This document shows positions 22,660-33,158 of a DNA stretch of 40,476 bases, one piece after another. The stretch comes from an uncultured Rhodospirillales bacterium. GTDB lineage: Bacteria > Pseudomonadota > Alphaproteobacteria > Reyranellales > Reyranellaceae. The notes under the pieces were generated by a model, which saw nothing but the letters and a program-made list of their open reading frames with translations, was not told the DNA's origin and made no database searches. The stretch spans positions 1-40,476 of the forward strand of contig CADECW010000068.1 in assembly GCA_902825855.1 (NCBI GenBank), read 5' to 3'. The position numbers and the translations under genes are program-made. Within the stretch, counting starts at the first letter, position 1. The number at the start of each line of letters is the position of its first letter.

Positions 22660-23829
22660 ATGCGCCAGTCTCTATTCGCGCTTGCCACCATGGCCTTCCT
22701 GCTGGCGGCCTGCGGCGAGCCGCCCAAGACTAGCACGCCCGCCGGACAGTCCACGACCGTGACGGCATCGGTCGGCTCGCCGGTCACGCCCTCGGGCAAG
22801 GTGCGCATCGCGCTGCTGCTGCCGCTCAGCGGACGGGCCGCGCCGATCGGTCAATCCCTGCAGCAGGCTGCCGAGATGGCCCTCTTCGACACCGGCGCCA
22901 ACGAGCTGGCACTCGCGGCTTATGACAGCGGCGAGACCGCGGATACCGCCGTCGAGGCCTACCGCAAGGCCCGCACCGACGGCGCCGCCCTGGTGCTGGG
23001 GCCGCTGTTCGGCCCCTCGGCCACGGCGCTGGCACCTCTGGTCGCGCAGGGCGGCGCCAACGTCGTGTCCTTCTCGAACGACGAGCAGGCGGCCCAACGC
23101 GGCGTCTGGATCATGGGCATCGCCGCCCCGCCGCAGGTCCGCCGAGTCGTCGACTATGCCTTCGATTCAGGCATCAAGCGCTTCGCTGCCTTCGCGCCGC
23201 AGACCACCTTCGGCCAGCAGATGGCCCAGACCATGGAGAGCCAGGTCACGATGCGCGGCGGCAGCGTGGCGGCGATCGAGCTGTTCGACGCCAACAGCGC
23301 CGATCTCAACACGCCGGCCCGACGCCTGGCCGGGGCTTCGAGGGGCGAGGACAGGCTCGCCGTGCTGGTACCAGTGGCGCCGCCGCGGCTCTCGGCTGTG
23401 CTGGCCGCGCTGGCGGCGGCGGGCATCGACGGCAAGAGCGTGCAGTTGATCGGCACGGGCGTGTGGGACGTGCCCGACATCGGCGGCGAAACCATGCTGC
23501 GCGGCGCCCTGTATGCCGCACCCGACCCGGCCAGGCGCGCCGACTTCGAGCGGCGGTTCCTGTCGACCTACGGCCGGCCGCCGCATCGACTGGCGACGCT
23601 CGGCTATGACGGCGTGTCGCTGGCGGGGCATCTCGCGCGGCTGAAGAAAGGCGGCGATTTCTCGGCCGAGGCCATCACCAACCCCAACGGCTGGTCGGGA
23701 ATCGACGGCATCTTCCGCTTCCTGCCCAACGGTCGCTCGGAGCGCGCGCTGGCGGTGATCGCCGTGCAAGCCGGCCCGAGCCAGGTGGTGAGCCCCGCTC
23801 CCACCAACTTCACGCGTCCGGTGAACTGA
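22660..23829 (+). CDS. LpoA-like penicillin-binding-protein activator lipoprotein
   Basis: A 389-residue lipoprotein. The signal ends in the lipobox LLAAC (Cys17), so it is attached to a membrane in the periplasm. After a Ser/Thr/Pro linker comes a type I periplasmic-binding-protein fold starting VRIALLLPLSGRAAPIGQSLQQAAEMAL, with VLGPLFGPSATALAPL and FSNDEQAAQRGVWIMG. This corresponds to the C-terminal domain of E. coli LpoA, which activates penicillin-binding protein 1A; the N-terminal TPR domain of LpoA is absent, as in alphaproteobacterial versions. The ATG at 22660 gives a complete signal peptide. The neighbouring divergent rsmI supports the call. A HAD phosphatase gene follows after five bases. 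Confidence 0.88.
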   Translation: MRQSLFALATMAFLLAACGEPPKTSTPAGQSTTVTASVGSPVTPSGKVRIALLLPLSGRAAPIGQSLQQAAEMALFDTGANELALAAYDSGETADTAVEAYRKARTDGAALVLGPLFGPSATALAPLVAQGGANVVSFSNDEQAAQRGVWIMGIAAPPQVRRVVDYAFDSGIKRFAAFAPQTTFGQQMAQTMESQVTMRGGSVAAIELFDANSADLNTPARRLAGASRGEDRLAVLVPVAPPRLSAVLAALAAAGIDGKSVQLIGTGVWDVPDIGGETMLRGALYAAPDPARRADFERRFLSTYGRPPHRLATLGYDGVSLAGHLARLKKGGDFSAEAITNPNGWSGIDGIFRFLPNGRSERALAVIAVQAGPSQVVSPAPTNFTRPVN

Positions 23830-23834
23830 CCGGG

Positions 23835-24554
23835 ATGACCCTGCCCCGCGCGATCCTGTTCGACCTCGACGACACGCTGATCCGGGCCTATGCCCAGCCG
23901 GAGGAAGCGTGGCGACGCCTGCTCGCGACTTTCGCCGAGGCGCTGGAGGCGCCCGATGCGGCGACCATCGAGCGGGTTCGTGTCGCGGTGATGGACGAGG
24001 CACGCACGCTCTGGATCGACCAGTCGGCCGCCGCCAGATGGCGGCTGGACATCCCGGGAGCGCGGCGCCTGTCGACCCGTCGCGGACTGGCGCGGCTCGG
24101 CTACGACGACGAAGCGCTAGCCGATCGCATCGCCGACGCCTTCACCGAGATGCGGCGCCAGGAATACCGGCTCTACCCCGACGCCCATGCCACGGTTGAC
24201 GCCTTGCGCCAGGCCGGCGTGAGGCTGGCGCTGGTGACCAACGGCGCCTCGGAGATCCAGCGCGCCAAGATCGAGCGCTTCGACCTCGCCCATCGCTTCG
24301 AGCATATCCAGATCGAGGGCGAGTTCGGCCAGGGCAAGCCCGAGCTGGCCGTCTACCGGCACGCCCTGGAGAGACTCGGCTGCGAGGCCTGCGACGCCTG
24401 GATGGTGGGCGACAACTACGAATGGGAAGTCGTCGCGCCACAGAAGCTCGGCATGTGCGGCATCTGGTACGACCCGTTCGATGCCGGCGTGCCGGCGGCC
24501 GCGACAGCCAGGCCGACGCGGATCATCAAGCGGTTGGCCGAGCTGGTGGAGTGA
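23835..24554 (+). CDS. HAD-family phosphatase
   Basis: A 239-residue haloacid-dehalogenase-superfamily hydrolase with a helical cap, similar in layout to YjjG-type nucleotide phosphatases. The four motifs are ILFDLDDTLI (nucleophile Asp10, Asp12), LVTNGAS, the Lys in GQGKPELAVY and WMVGDNYEWEV. The residues between motifs I and II form the cap. The substrate is not predictable; small sugar or nucleotide phosphates are typical. It begins five bases after the LpoA-like stop codon and is probably co-transcribed. It converges with the ferredoxin gene across three bases. Confidence 0.9.
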   Translation: MTLPRAILFDLDDTLIRAYAQPEEAWRRLLATFAEALEAPDAATIERVRVAVMDEARTLWIDQSAAARWRLDIPGARRLSTRRGLARLGYDDEALADRIADAFTEMRRQEYRLYPDAHATVDALRQAGVRLALVTNGASEIQRAKIERFDLAHRFEHIQIEGEFGQGKPELAVYRHALERLGCEACDAWMVGDNYEWEVVAPQKLGMCGIWYDPFDAGVPAAATARPTRIIKRLAELVE

Positions 24555-24557
24555 GCC

Positions 24558-24941
24558 TCAGCGTCCCGCCCGGTCCGCCGGCAGCTTGTCGGCTGTCTGC
24601 AGCATCAGCCGCTCGACGCGGCCGCCCTGGACCATGTGCTTCTCCAGCACCTCGTCGACGTCTTCCTTGGTGACACAGGCGTACCAGACTCCCTCGGGGT
24701 AGATCACCATCGTCGGCCCGAGTTCGCAGCGGTCGAGGCAGCCGGCGTTGTTGACGCGCACCTTGTTCAAGCCCAGCGCCTTGGCGCGGGCCTTCATGTA
24801 GTCACGCAGCGCCTCGCCGTTCTTCTCCGCGCAGCAGCCGCGCGGATGACCGGCCGCCCGGCGGTTGGTGCAGCAGAAGACGTGAGCTTCGTAGTACGGC
24901 TCGGGATCACCTGGCTTCTCACGCTGGCTCATCGCATTCAT
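24558..24941 (-). CDS. thioredoxin-fold 2Fe-2S ferredoxin
   Basis: A 127-residue (2Fe-2S) ferredoxin-like protein of the thioredoxin-fold class. Six cysteines are seen: Cys23-Cys24, Cys36-Cys37, and Cys68 and Cys72 in NNAGCLDRCELGPTMVIYP. The family's cluster uses four Cys from the first loop and the C-x3-C loop; the family ending GVWYACVTKEDVDEVLEKH is also present. It is likely a cytosolic electron carrier. The start ATG overlaps the DUF6489-like gene's stop (ATGA), so the two are translated together. The redox partner is unknown. An internal ATG at 24932 is an alternative start. Confidence 0.9.
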   Translation of the reverse strand: MNAMSQREKPGDPEPYYEAHVFCCTNRRAAGHPRGCCAEKNGEALRDYMKARAKALGLNKVRVNNAGCLDRCELGPTMVIYPEGVWYACVTKEDVDEVLEKHMVQGGRVERLMLQTADKLPADRAGR

Positions 24942-25195
24942 TCCTTCTTGCCGGTGGCGATGTTGGCGAGCTGCGACCAGAACGCCTGCTGGATCTGCTG
25001 CATCTGCTCGACCCCCTGCATGGAGGCGGGCAGCCAGGTCTTGAACACCGTCTCGGGGTTCATGGCGCCCAGGCTGGAGCGCAGGCGTTCCTCGATCTCG
25101 GACATGATGCGGTCCTGCATCGGCTTGATGTCGGGCAGGCCGAAGAAGGCGCGCGCCTCCTCGGGCGTGCAGGTCACCTCGACGTTCACCTTCAT
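24938..25195 (-). CDS. small DUF6489-like protein
   Basis: An 85-residue soluble protein beginning MKVNVEVTCTPEEARAFFGLPD, then a helical segment ending QGVEQMQQIQQAFWSQLANIA. The pattern matches the alphaproteobacterial DUF6489 family as I remember it; no function is known. The ATG at 25195 has GGAGAGAAAATC just upstream, better than an upstream start. It overlaps the ferredoxin start by four bases and diverges from the diaminopropionate ammonia-lyase-like gene across 65 bp. The long C-terminal helix resembles a phasin-like segment, which is only an impression. Confidence 0.82.
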   Translation of the reverse strand: MKVNVEVTCTPEEARAFFGLPDIKPMQDRIMSEIEERLRSSLGAMNPETVFKTWLPASMQGVEQMQQIQQAFWSQLANIATGKKE

Positions 25196-25260
25196 GATTT
25201 TCTCTCCGTTTGGTCCCACCTTAGGCGATCTGGGCCCGGCCTGCCATGCTATGACCGGCC

Positions 25261-26414
25261 ATGGTTACGCCCTGGCTCGAGAACAACCCGCGCGCCGCAA
25301 GAACCCCGAGATTCGGCCGCGACCAGCAATATGTGATCAATCCGAACGGCATTCCCGAGCTCTGCGAAGAGTTGAAGCAGTGCCCGAAGCATGTGCCGAC
25401 GCCGCTCGTCGCGCTGCCGGTGCTGGCCGAGCGGCTCGGCGTGGGCGAGGTCCGCGTCAAGGACGAGAGCCACCGCTTCGGCTTCGGCGCGTTCAAGGCG
25501 CTGGGCGGGGTGATTGCCGTCTACAGCGCGCTGTCGAGCGCCGTCGGCGACGCCTACCACAGCACTGCGAGCTTCGCCGACGTCATGAACGGCCGGCACA
25601 AGGAAGTCACCGATCGGTTCGTCTTCTCGACGGCGAGCTCGGGCAATCACGGTCGCTCGGTGGCCGCCGGCGCGAAATTGTTCGGCAACCGCTGTGTGAT
25701 CTTCCTCCCCAAGTTCACCTCGGCCGCGAAGGAGGCTGCGATCCGCGCCCGCGGCGCCGAGGTGATCCGCATCGACGGCGACTACGACACCGCGGTCGCC
25801 GAGTGCAAGCGCCGCTCCCTGGACAACGGCTGGACGATCATCTCCGACACCTCGTGGGACGGCTACGAGCAGGCGCCGCGCAGCGTCATGCGCGGCTACT
25901 GCGTGCTGGCGCACGAGGCGGTCGAGCAATGGCGACAGGCGCCGACCCATGTCTTCGTGCAAGCGGGCGTCGGCGGGCTGGCGGCCGCGGTGATCGGTTA
26001 TCTGTGGGCGGTGCTGCCGACGCGGCCGACCTTCGTCGTCGTCGAACCCGAGAGCGCGGACTGCTGGTTCCAGAGCAACCGTGCCGGCAGGCCCACGCTG
26101 GCCAGCGGCAATGCCGAGACCGTGATGGGCGGCCTCGCCTGCCGCGAGATCTCGCCGATCACCTGGCCGGTGGTCGGCGCGGCCACCGACTGGTTCATGA
26201 CCATCGAGGAAGACCAGGTCCTGCCCGCGCGCCGGCTGCTTGCCCATCCTCTGGACGACGATGCGGCGATCGCGTCTGGCCCCTCGGGCTGCGCCGGGAT
26301 GGCCGGCCTCACGCGTGTCTGCACCGACGAGGCGGCCTTCAAGGCCCTGAAACTCGACCGCCACTCCCGCGTTCTCCTGATCAACAGCGAAGGCAACCTC
26401 GGAGAAGAACCGGC

Positions 26415-26418
<4 letters not shown>
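25261..26418 (+). CDS. diaminopropionate ammonia-lyase-like PLP enzyme
   Basis: A 385-residue fold-type II PLP enzyme. The PLP Lys is Lys79 in HRFGFGAFKALGG; the phosphate-binding loop is QAGVGGLAAAVIG, and SGPSGCAGMAGL lies near the end. Overall it matches E. coli YgeX (DpaL), which splits 2,3-diaminopropionate to pyruvate and ammonia. In YgeX the segment TTDGNHG carries Asp120, used in catalysis on the D-isomer; here it reads TASSGNHG, so Asp is Ser127. The substrate or its chirality may differ. Its stop overlaps the next gene's start (ATGA). Family confident, exact substrate not. Confidence 0.88.
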
Positions 26419-28454
<2,036 letters not shown>

Positions 28455-28491
28455 CCCCTCATCCATCGAGCAGTGCCCAGGATTGGCGTCG

Positions 28492-28519
28492 CTGAAACTC
28501 TGCTTGGCTGCACTATACT
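28492..28519 (+). promoter_or_regulatory. putative promoter of the second creatininase-family gene
   Basis: CTGAAA (28492-28497, four of six matches to the -35 consensus), a 16-base gap and TATACT (28514-28519, five of six matches to -10) lie in the 147-bp gap before the gene, about 80 bases ahead of its start codon. Pattern match only. Confidence 0.33.
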
Positions 28520-28601
28520 GTCTGCGTTTCGGCTATTGTGCCATGGCAAAGGTCCGCGGCTGCTTCGGTTGGCCGCTCGTTGACCAGCGAGGAGTGATTT
28601 C

Positions 28602-29345
28602 GTGCAGCTTCAGCTCAAGACTTGGCAGTTCGTCGACGACTATCTCAAGACCAGGACCGGCATCATGATCCCGATCGGCTCGACCGAGCAGCACGGGCCG
28701 ACCGGACTGATCGGCACCGATGCGCTCACCGCCGAGATGATCGCGCGCGGCGCCGGCGAGAAGGTGGGCGCGCTGGTGGCGCCGACCATTTCGGTCGGCA
28801 TGGCGCAGCATCACCTGGCCTTCGCGGGCTCGGTGACCTTGCGGCCGACGACCCTGATCGCCGTGGTGCGCGACACGGTGGTGTCGCTGGCGCGGCACGG
28901 CTTCACCCGCTTCTTCTTCGTCAACGGTCATGGCGGCAACATCGCCACGGTGACGGCGGCGTTCTCGGAGATCTATGCCGAACGATCGATGGAGCGCATG
29001 TCCAACCAGCCCTCGATCAAGTGTGCGCTGCGCAACTGGTGGGACGGGCCGGGAATCCGGTCGCTGCAGAAGGAACTCTATCCCAGCGGCGAAGGCAGCC
29101 ATGCCACCGCCTCGGAAGTGGCGCTCACCTGGTACAAGTACCCCGAAACGATCCAGCGCAAGGACATGGAGCCCCGGATCGCGCCCAACGGCTCCTTCGC
29201 CGACGCCGAGGACTACCGCCGGGTTTTCCCCGACGGCCGCATCGGCTCCGATCCCAACCAGGCGACGCCCGAGCACGGCAAGCGCTTCTACGACACGGCT
29301 GTCGATGAAGTGGCAGCCGACTACGAGAAGTGGGTGGCGCGGTAG
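28602..29345 (+). CDS. creatininase-family amidohydrolase (second copy)
   Basis: A 247-residue metal-dependent amidohydrolase of the creatininase family. Motifs are PIGSTEQHGPTGLIGTDAL (Glu29, His31, Asp40), FFFVNGHGGNIATV and GEGSHATASEVAL with the final Glu. It differs clearly from the member at 11156-11935: the first motif is HGPTGLIGTD rather than HGPHLPLDTD and the Glu motif is SHATASE rather than HAGKDETS, so they are not recent duplicates. The GTG start at 28602 has GAGGAG eight bases upstream. It is a single gene with its own probable promoter. The substrate cannot be told. Confidence 0.88.
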   Translation: MQLQLKTWQFVDDYLKTRTGIMIPIGSTEQHGPTGLIGTDALTAEMIARGAGEKVGALVAPTISVGMAQHHLAFAGSVTLRPTTLIAVVRDTVVSLARHGFTRFFFVNGHGGNIATVTAAFSEIYAERSMERMSNQPSIKCALRNWWDGPGIRSLQKELYPSGEGSHATASEVALTWYKYPETIQRKDMEPRIAPNGSFADAEDYRRVFPDGRIGSDPNQATPEHGKRFYDTAVDEVAADYEKWVAR

Positions 29346-29543
29346 GCTCACTTCCGGCGGAGCGCTAGGCGCGCCTCGGCAGCGACCGGGCCACCACGCG
29401 AAGGCGACGAACTTCTCCCGTGGAACTGGAGGCCCTCACACGCGGGCTCTCCGCGGCGGCCCGAACTCCGCTGATCGCGGTGCCGGACCAACGTGAGGTA
29501 TAAACGCGCGTCTCTAACCGCCGTGTCCAAGAGTGCCCGCCAT

Positions 29544-30065
29544 ATGCCCTCGCAGGCCATTCCAACGCTCATCACGGAGCGCTTGACCCTCCGCGCCCCT
29601 GTCGCCGGGGATTTCCCGGCTTATGCACGGCTTCTTGCCTCCCCGCGGGCAAAGGGCATTGGCGGCCCCTACGCTCAACGGGCGGCGTGGGGGAAGTTCT
29701 GCCATGGAGTCGCGTGCTGGGACCTGTTCGGGCACGGGGCGCTGATGATCGACCTCCTTGCCACCAGTGAGTGTGTCGGCCTCGTCGACATCAGCCACGG
29801 CCCGCTGTTTCCGGAAAAGGAGCTTGGGTGGCTTGTCTATGAGGGGCACGAGGGGCAGGGATACGCGACGGAGGCCGCAGAGGCGTTACGGGACTGGGCT
29901 GCGTGCGACCTCGGCCTCTTTGGCCTCGTGAGCTACGTGGACCCAGAGAACCGCCGTTCGATCGCCGTTGCAGAACGCTTAGGTGCGAGGCTCGACCCAA
30001 GTGCGCCGAAACAGGATCCAGGCGATCTCGTCTACCGGCACCGGGCCCGGCACAAGCCGCAATAA
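29544..30065 (+). CDS. GNAT family N-acetyltransferase (RimJ/RimL-like)
   Basis: A 173-residue acetyltransferase of the RimJ/RimL type. Family parts are TLITERLTLRAPVAGDFPAYARLL at the start, ELGWLVYEGHEGQGYATEAAEALRDWA with the acetyl-CoA loop, and SYVDPENRRSIAVAERLGARLD. Such enzymes acetylate protein N-termini, amino acids or small molecules. I chose ATG at 29544, just before the first conserved segment; GTG at 29523 or 29493 would lengthen it. About 200 bp of unassigned DNA lies between it and the creatininase-family gene. It is convergent with the TPM genes. Confidence 0.87.
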   Translation: MPSQAIPTLITERLTLRAPVAGDFPAYARLLASPRAKGIGGPYAQRAAWGKFCHGVACWDLFGHGALMIDLLATSECVGLVDISHGPLFPEKELGWLVYEGHEGQGYATEAAEALRDWAACDLGLFGLVSYVDPENRRSIAVAERLGARLDPSAPKQDPGDLVYRHRARHKPQ

Positions 30066-30130
30066 GGGCGCGGCCGCAGCCGGAATGCCCAGGTCGTCTC
30101 CACCTTACCCGCGGCCCGGATGCGTCGGCT

Positions 30131-30772
30131 TCAAATCAGATAGATCCTGTCTGGGAGCTCACTGCGCTCGTCCGCCTGGGCCGGGAAGTGCGTCGCCAGC
30201 ACGCTGCCGCAGCGCTCGATCGCGACGACGAAGCCGTCAGCGATACGACCTTCGCGCATGTGCTCTATCAGCACGTCGACGGCGCCCTGCCACTCGTCCT
30301 GCACGACGCGCGAGGCGATGGCCTCGTCAGCGATGATGCGCGCATAGCGCTCGGCCAGGGAGACGAATACCAGGACGCCGGTGCGGCCCTCGGTCCGGCC
30401 GATGCCGCGCAGCACGAACTGTTCCATGGCGGCTTGGTGCGCTACCGCCCGGCGCGTTGCAGCGGGCAGCAACCCTGCGCGTACGCGCGGCAGGCAGAGC
30501 AGCACGGCGAGCACCACGAACAGCACCAGCTGCAAGGACAGGATCATCAGCACCGCCAGCGTCGTCAGGAAAACCAGCAGCCACGGCAGCGCCAAGGCGG
30601 CCAGCGCCGCAAGAACGATCGGCAGCGCCGTCGCTTCGACCGAACTGCGCGCCAGCACGCAGACGATCTCCCCCGACGTCCGGCGCTCCGCGGCCTGGAT
30701 GGCCGCCGAGATGCGCCGGCGGTCGTCGAACGACAGCTCCGAGGAGACCTGGCCCGGCATGCCGCCTACCAT
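30131..30772 (-). CDS. TPM-domain membrane protein (short form)
   Basis: A 213-residue protein of the TPM domain (COG3762) type. The start of the domain, RRRISAAIQAAERRTSGEIVCVLARSS, is followed by two or three hydrophobic helices (about residues 48-95), then the rest of the domain: GRTGVLVFVSLAERYARIIADEAI and DGFVVAIERCGSVLATHFP. It is probably in the inner membrane. It overlaps the end of the upstream, Gly-tailed TPM gene by seven bases and is the last gene of lemA-TPM-TPM. Function is not established; the first ATG (30772) is used, with a second ATG four codons later. Confidence 0.87.
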   Translation of the reverse strand: MVGGMPGQVSSELSFDDRRRISAAIQAAERRTSGEIVCVLARSSVEATALPIVLAALAALALPWLLVFLTTLAVLMILSLQLVLFVVLAVLLCLPRVRAGLLPAATRRAVAHQAAMEQFVLRGIGRTEGRTGVLVFVSLAERYARIIADEAIASRVVQDEWQGAVDVLIEHMREGRIADGFVVAIERCGSVLATHFPAQADERSELPDRIYLI

Positions 30773-31590
30773 CGTCCGCTGGCGCCGCCGCCGCCGGACG
30801 AGCCGCCTCCGCCGGAGAAGCCACCGCCACCTCGACCGCCGCCCCAGCCGCTACCACCTCCGCCATACGAACCGCCGCCGCCACGGCCAGACAGCAACAT
30901 GGCGAACACGATCGCGCGGAAGCCTGGCGAGACCATCAGCAGGACGAGGAACGCGCCGAAGGCAACCAGGCCGATCCAGTTGGTGGGATGCGCCGCCTGC
31001 GGCCGGTCGAGACGCAGCGACGGCCGCTTCTGCCATTCCGATTCGTCGGTCGTCAGCACGGTGATGATATCGTCGACGCCGCGGCTGATGCCGCCTGAAA
31101 AGTCGCCGGCCTTGAAGCGCGGTGCAATGGCGTTGGTGATGATCACGGCGGAGAGGGCGTCGGTCAGCGTGCCTTCCAGGCCGTAGCCGACCTCGATGCG
31201 TACCCGGCGCTCGTTGGGCGCGACCAGCAGCAGCACGCCGTTGTTCGTCTTCTTCTCGCCGAGCTTCCAGAACCGGAACAGCTCGTTGGCATAGGGCTCG
31301 ATCTCCTGGCCCTCAAGCGACTTCACCGTGGCGACGACGAGCTGGATGCCCGACTTCTCTTCGAGGTCGGCGAGCTTCGGCTCGAGCGCCTGGCGTGCCT
31401 CGTGCGAGATGATGTTGGCCTGATCGACAATGCGACCGGTGAGTGGCGGGAAGGTGAGCGCGACGGCGGCGACGGTGAGGAGAGCAAACGCGACACAAAA
31501 CGACAGAAATCGCGTGATGGAGACCGCAGGTCTCCAGACCCGCTCATGATCCATGATGCGGGTCTGCAAGCCTGCGGTCCGACAAGTCAT
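30766..31590 (-). CDS. YgcG-like TPM-domain protein with Gly-rich tail
   Basis: A 274-residue exported protein. An N-terminal hydrophobic segment (about residues 27-45) is a signal or anchor; the TPM domain follows (FPPLTGRIVDQANIIS, GIQLVVATVKSLEGQEIEPYANELFR, NNGVLLLVAPNERRVRIEVGYGLEG); then a second membrane helix near residues 205-228 and a tail made almost only of Gly, Ser and Trp, ending GASGRW. This is the usual layout of YgcG/TPM proteins found with LemA. The ATG at 31590 overlaps the lemA stop (ATGA); an ATG at 31554 is a shorter alternative. The repeated GGC/GGT codons of the tail are coding, not a separate repeat array. Confidence 0.92.
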   Translation of the reverse strand: MTCRTAGLQTRIMDHERVWRPAVSITRFLSFCVAFALLTVAAVALTFPPLTGRIVDQANIISHEARQALEPKLADLEEKSGIQLVVATVKSLEGQEIEPYANELFRFWKLGEKKTNNGVLLLVAPNERRVRIEVGYGLEGTLTDALSAVIITNAIAPRFKAGDFSGGISRGVDDIITVLTTDESEWQKRPSLRLDRPQAAHPTNWIGLVAFGAFLVLLMVSPGFRAIVFAMLLSGRGGGGSYGGGGSGWGGGRGGGGFSGGGGSSGGGGASGRW

Positions 31591-32198
31591 TTTCCGAACT
31601 TGACCTGCGGTGGCCGCTGCGCGTCATCGGTGGCGGTGAACCCGGCCATGGGCTTGCTGCCGCGGATCGAGGCCCATATCAGGCCGGGAAAGGTCCGGAT
31701 CTCGGTGTTGTACGCGCGCACCGCTTCGATGTAGTCGCGGCGCGACACGGCGATGCGGTTCTCCGTCCCTTCGAGCTGCGACTGTAGTGCCAGGAAGTTC
31801 TGGTTCGACTTGAGGTCGGGATAGTTCTCACTGATCGCGATCAGGCGGCCGAGCGCGCCACTCAACTGGTTCTGAGCCTCCTGGAACTGTCGGAGCTTCT
31901 CCGGGTCGGTGAGCTGCGAGGCATCGACCCGCACCTGCGTCGCCTTGGCGCGCGCCTCGACGACGGAGGTAAGGACGTCCTTCTCCTGCTTGGCATAGCC
32001 TTCCACGGTGGCCACCAGGTTGGGGATGAGATCGGCGCGGCGCTGGTAGTTGTTCTGAACGTCCGCCCACTTGGCCTTGGCTTCCTCCTCGAGGGTCGGG
32101 ATGGTGTTGTAGCCGCACGAGGCCACGGCCACGAGGCTGAGCGCGAGCGCAAACAGGGTAGCCGTGCGCGACAACGGGCGCGACAAGGTCAGGATCAT
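31587..32198 (-). CDS. lemA: LemA family lipoprotein
   Basis: A 203-residue LemA protein. The N-terminal signal ends in a lipobox AVASC with Cys28, so it is probably a membrane lipoprotein. The LemA helical core is typical: KAKWADVQNNYQRRADLIPNLV, GYAKQEKDVLTSVVEARAKA, AISENYPDLKSNQNFLALQSQ, EGTENRIAVSRRDYIEAVRAYN and the end FPGLIWA. LemA and TPM proteins commonly occur as an operon, as here (its stop overlaps the next start). Function is not known with certainty; envelope stress or protein quality control is often proposed. GGAGG lies four to five bases before the ATG. Confidence 0.94.
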   Translation of the reverse strand: MILTLSRPLSRTATLFALALSLVAVASCGYNTIPTLEEEAKAKWADVQNNYQRRADLIPNLVATVEGYAKQEKDVLTSVVEARAKATQVRVDASQLTDPEKLRQFQEAQNQLSGALGRLIAISENYPDLKSNQNFLALQSQLEGTENRIAVSRRDYIEAVRAYNTEIRTFPGLIWASIRGSKPMAGFTATDDAQRPPQVKFGK

Positions 32199-32297
32199 CT
32201 CTCTCCTCCAGGAGTGCGCGGCCGGCGCATTAGGACAGCAAACGCCGCCACGAGCCAGTCGTTGCGGTCGACTGAGCTTTACACGCAGTCCCGGAAG

Positions 32298-33158
32298 TCA
32301 GTGCCGAACGCGCTCGCGGTGCAGGATGTAGAGGCCCGATCCCACGATCACGGCGATGCCGATCATCGCCAGGACATTGGGCACCTCGCCCCAGACGACA
32401 TAGCCGATGGCGAGCGCCCAGAGGATCGAGCCGTAGCGGAAGGCGCCGATCACCGAGAACTCGCCGCCCGAACGCAGGGCTATGACCACGAACTGGTAGC
32501 CCATTGCCAGCAGGAGCGATGACCCCAGCATATAGCCGATGGCGGCGCCGCTCATCGGCTGCCATCCCTCGACCAGGGCCCAGCTGCAGCTTACCACGCC
32601 GACGACCAATGCCGAGGTGAACGACACGACCAGTGTCGGCACGCCGACCGGCAGGAAACGCACGATGATGTCGCGCATGCAGCCGATCGCCGTGCCCAGC
32701 AGGGCAAGCCAGGTCCAGGCATTGAGATCGCCCGGATGCGGCTGGATAACCAGCAGCACGCCGACGAATCCCACGATGACCGCCGACCAGCGCCGCCAGC
32801 GCACATCCTCCTTCAGGATCAGCACCGCCAGCACCGTGAGGATGACCGGCGTGGAGAGATTGACCGCGGTGGCGATGGCAAAGGGAATCTGGAACAGCGC
32901 GACCAGATAGAAGATCGCCGATCCCGCCTCGAGCACTCCGCGGAACACGATCCGCGGGTTCGCCGCCCAGTGCAGCTTCCGCCAGGTGCCGGTGACCAGC
33001 AGGGCAAGCAGGCACCACAACGTGGCGAACACGCCACGCACGCCGATCGCCTGGATCGCCGGCACGCTCTCGGCGGCAAGCTTGATCAGGGCATCGTTGA
33101 AGATGAAGACCACGACCGACGCGGACATCGCGAGGATGCCGCGGGTATTGTCGACCAC
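32298..33158 (-). CDS. EamA/DMT-family transporter
   Basis: A 286-residue integral membrane protein with about ten hydrophobic helices in two EamA repeats: the first from GILAMSASVVVFIFNDALIKL to AVLILKEDVRWRRW, the second from WTWLALLGTAIGCMRDIIVRF to GYVVWGEVPNVLAMIG. These drug/metabolite transporters usually export amino acids, metabolites or toxic compounds; the substrate is not predictable. The GTG start at 33158 abuts the EVE gene's stop codon, so translation is probably coupled to the tsaD operon. Its downstream gap to lemA is about 100 bp. Confidence 0.9.
   Translation of the reverse strand: MVDNTRGILAMSASVVVFIFNDALIKLAAESVPAIQAIGVRGVFATLWCLLALLVTGTWRKLHWAANPRIVFRGVLEAGSAIFYLVALFQIPFAIATAVNLSTPVILTVLAVLILKEDVRWRRWSAVIVGFVGVLLVIQPHPGDLNAWTWLALLGTAIGCMRDIIVRFLPVGVPTLVVSFTSALVVGVVSCSWALVEGWQPMSGAAIGYMLGSSLLLAMGYQFVVIALRSGGEFSVIGAFRYGSILWALAIGYVVWGEVPNVLAMIGIAVIVGSGLYILHRERVRH

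Noticed and set aside
24636..26414. Upstream extension of the DUF255 frame by almost 600 codons
   Set aside because: It runs out of frame through the diaminopropionate lyase-like gene and antisense through the ferredoxin gene. The family start NRLGAETSPYLLQHA is at 26415, so the extension is an open-frame accident.
30766..30900. Possible short tandem repeat or CRISPR-like array
   Set aside because: The repetition is the Gly/Ser codon run of the YgcG-like protein's tail; there are no spacers or palindromic repeats.
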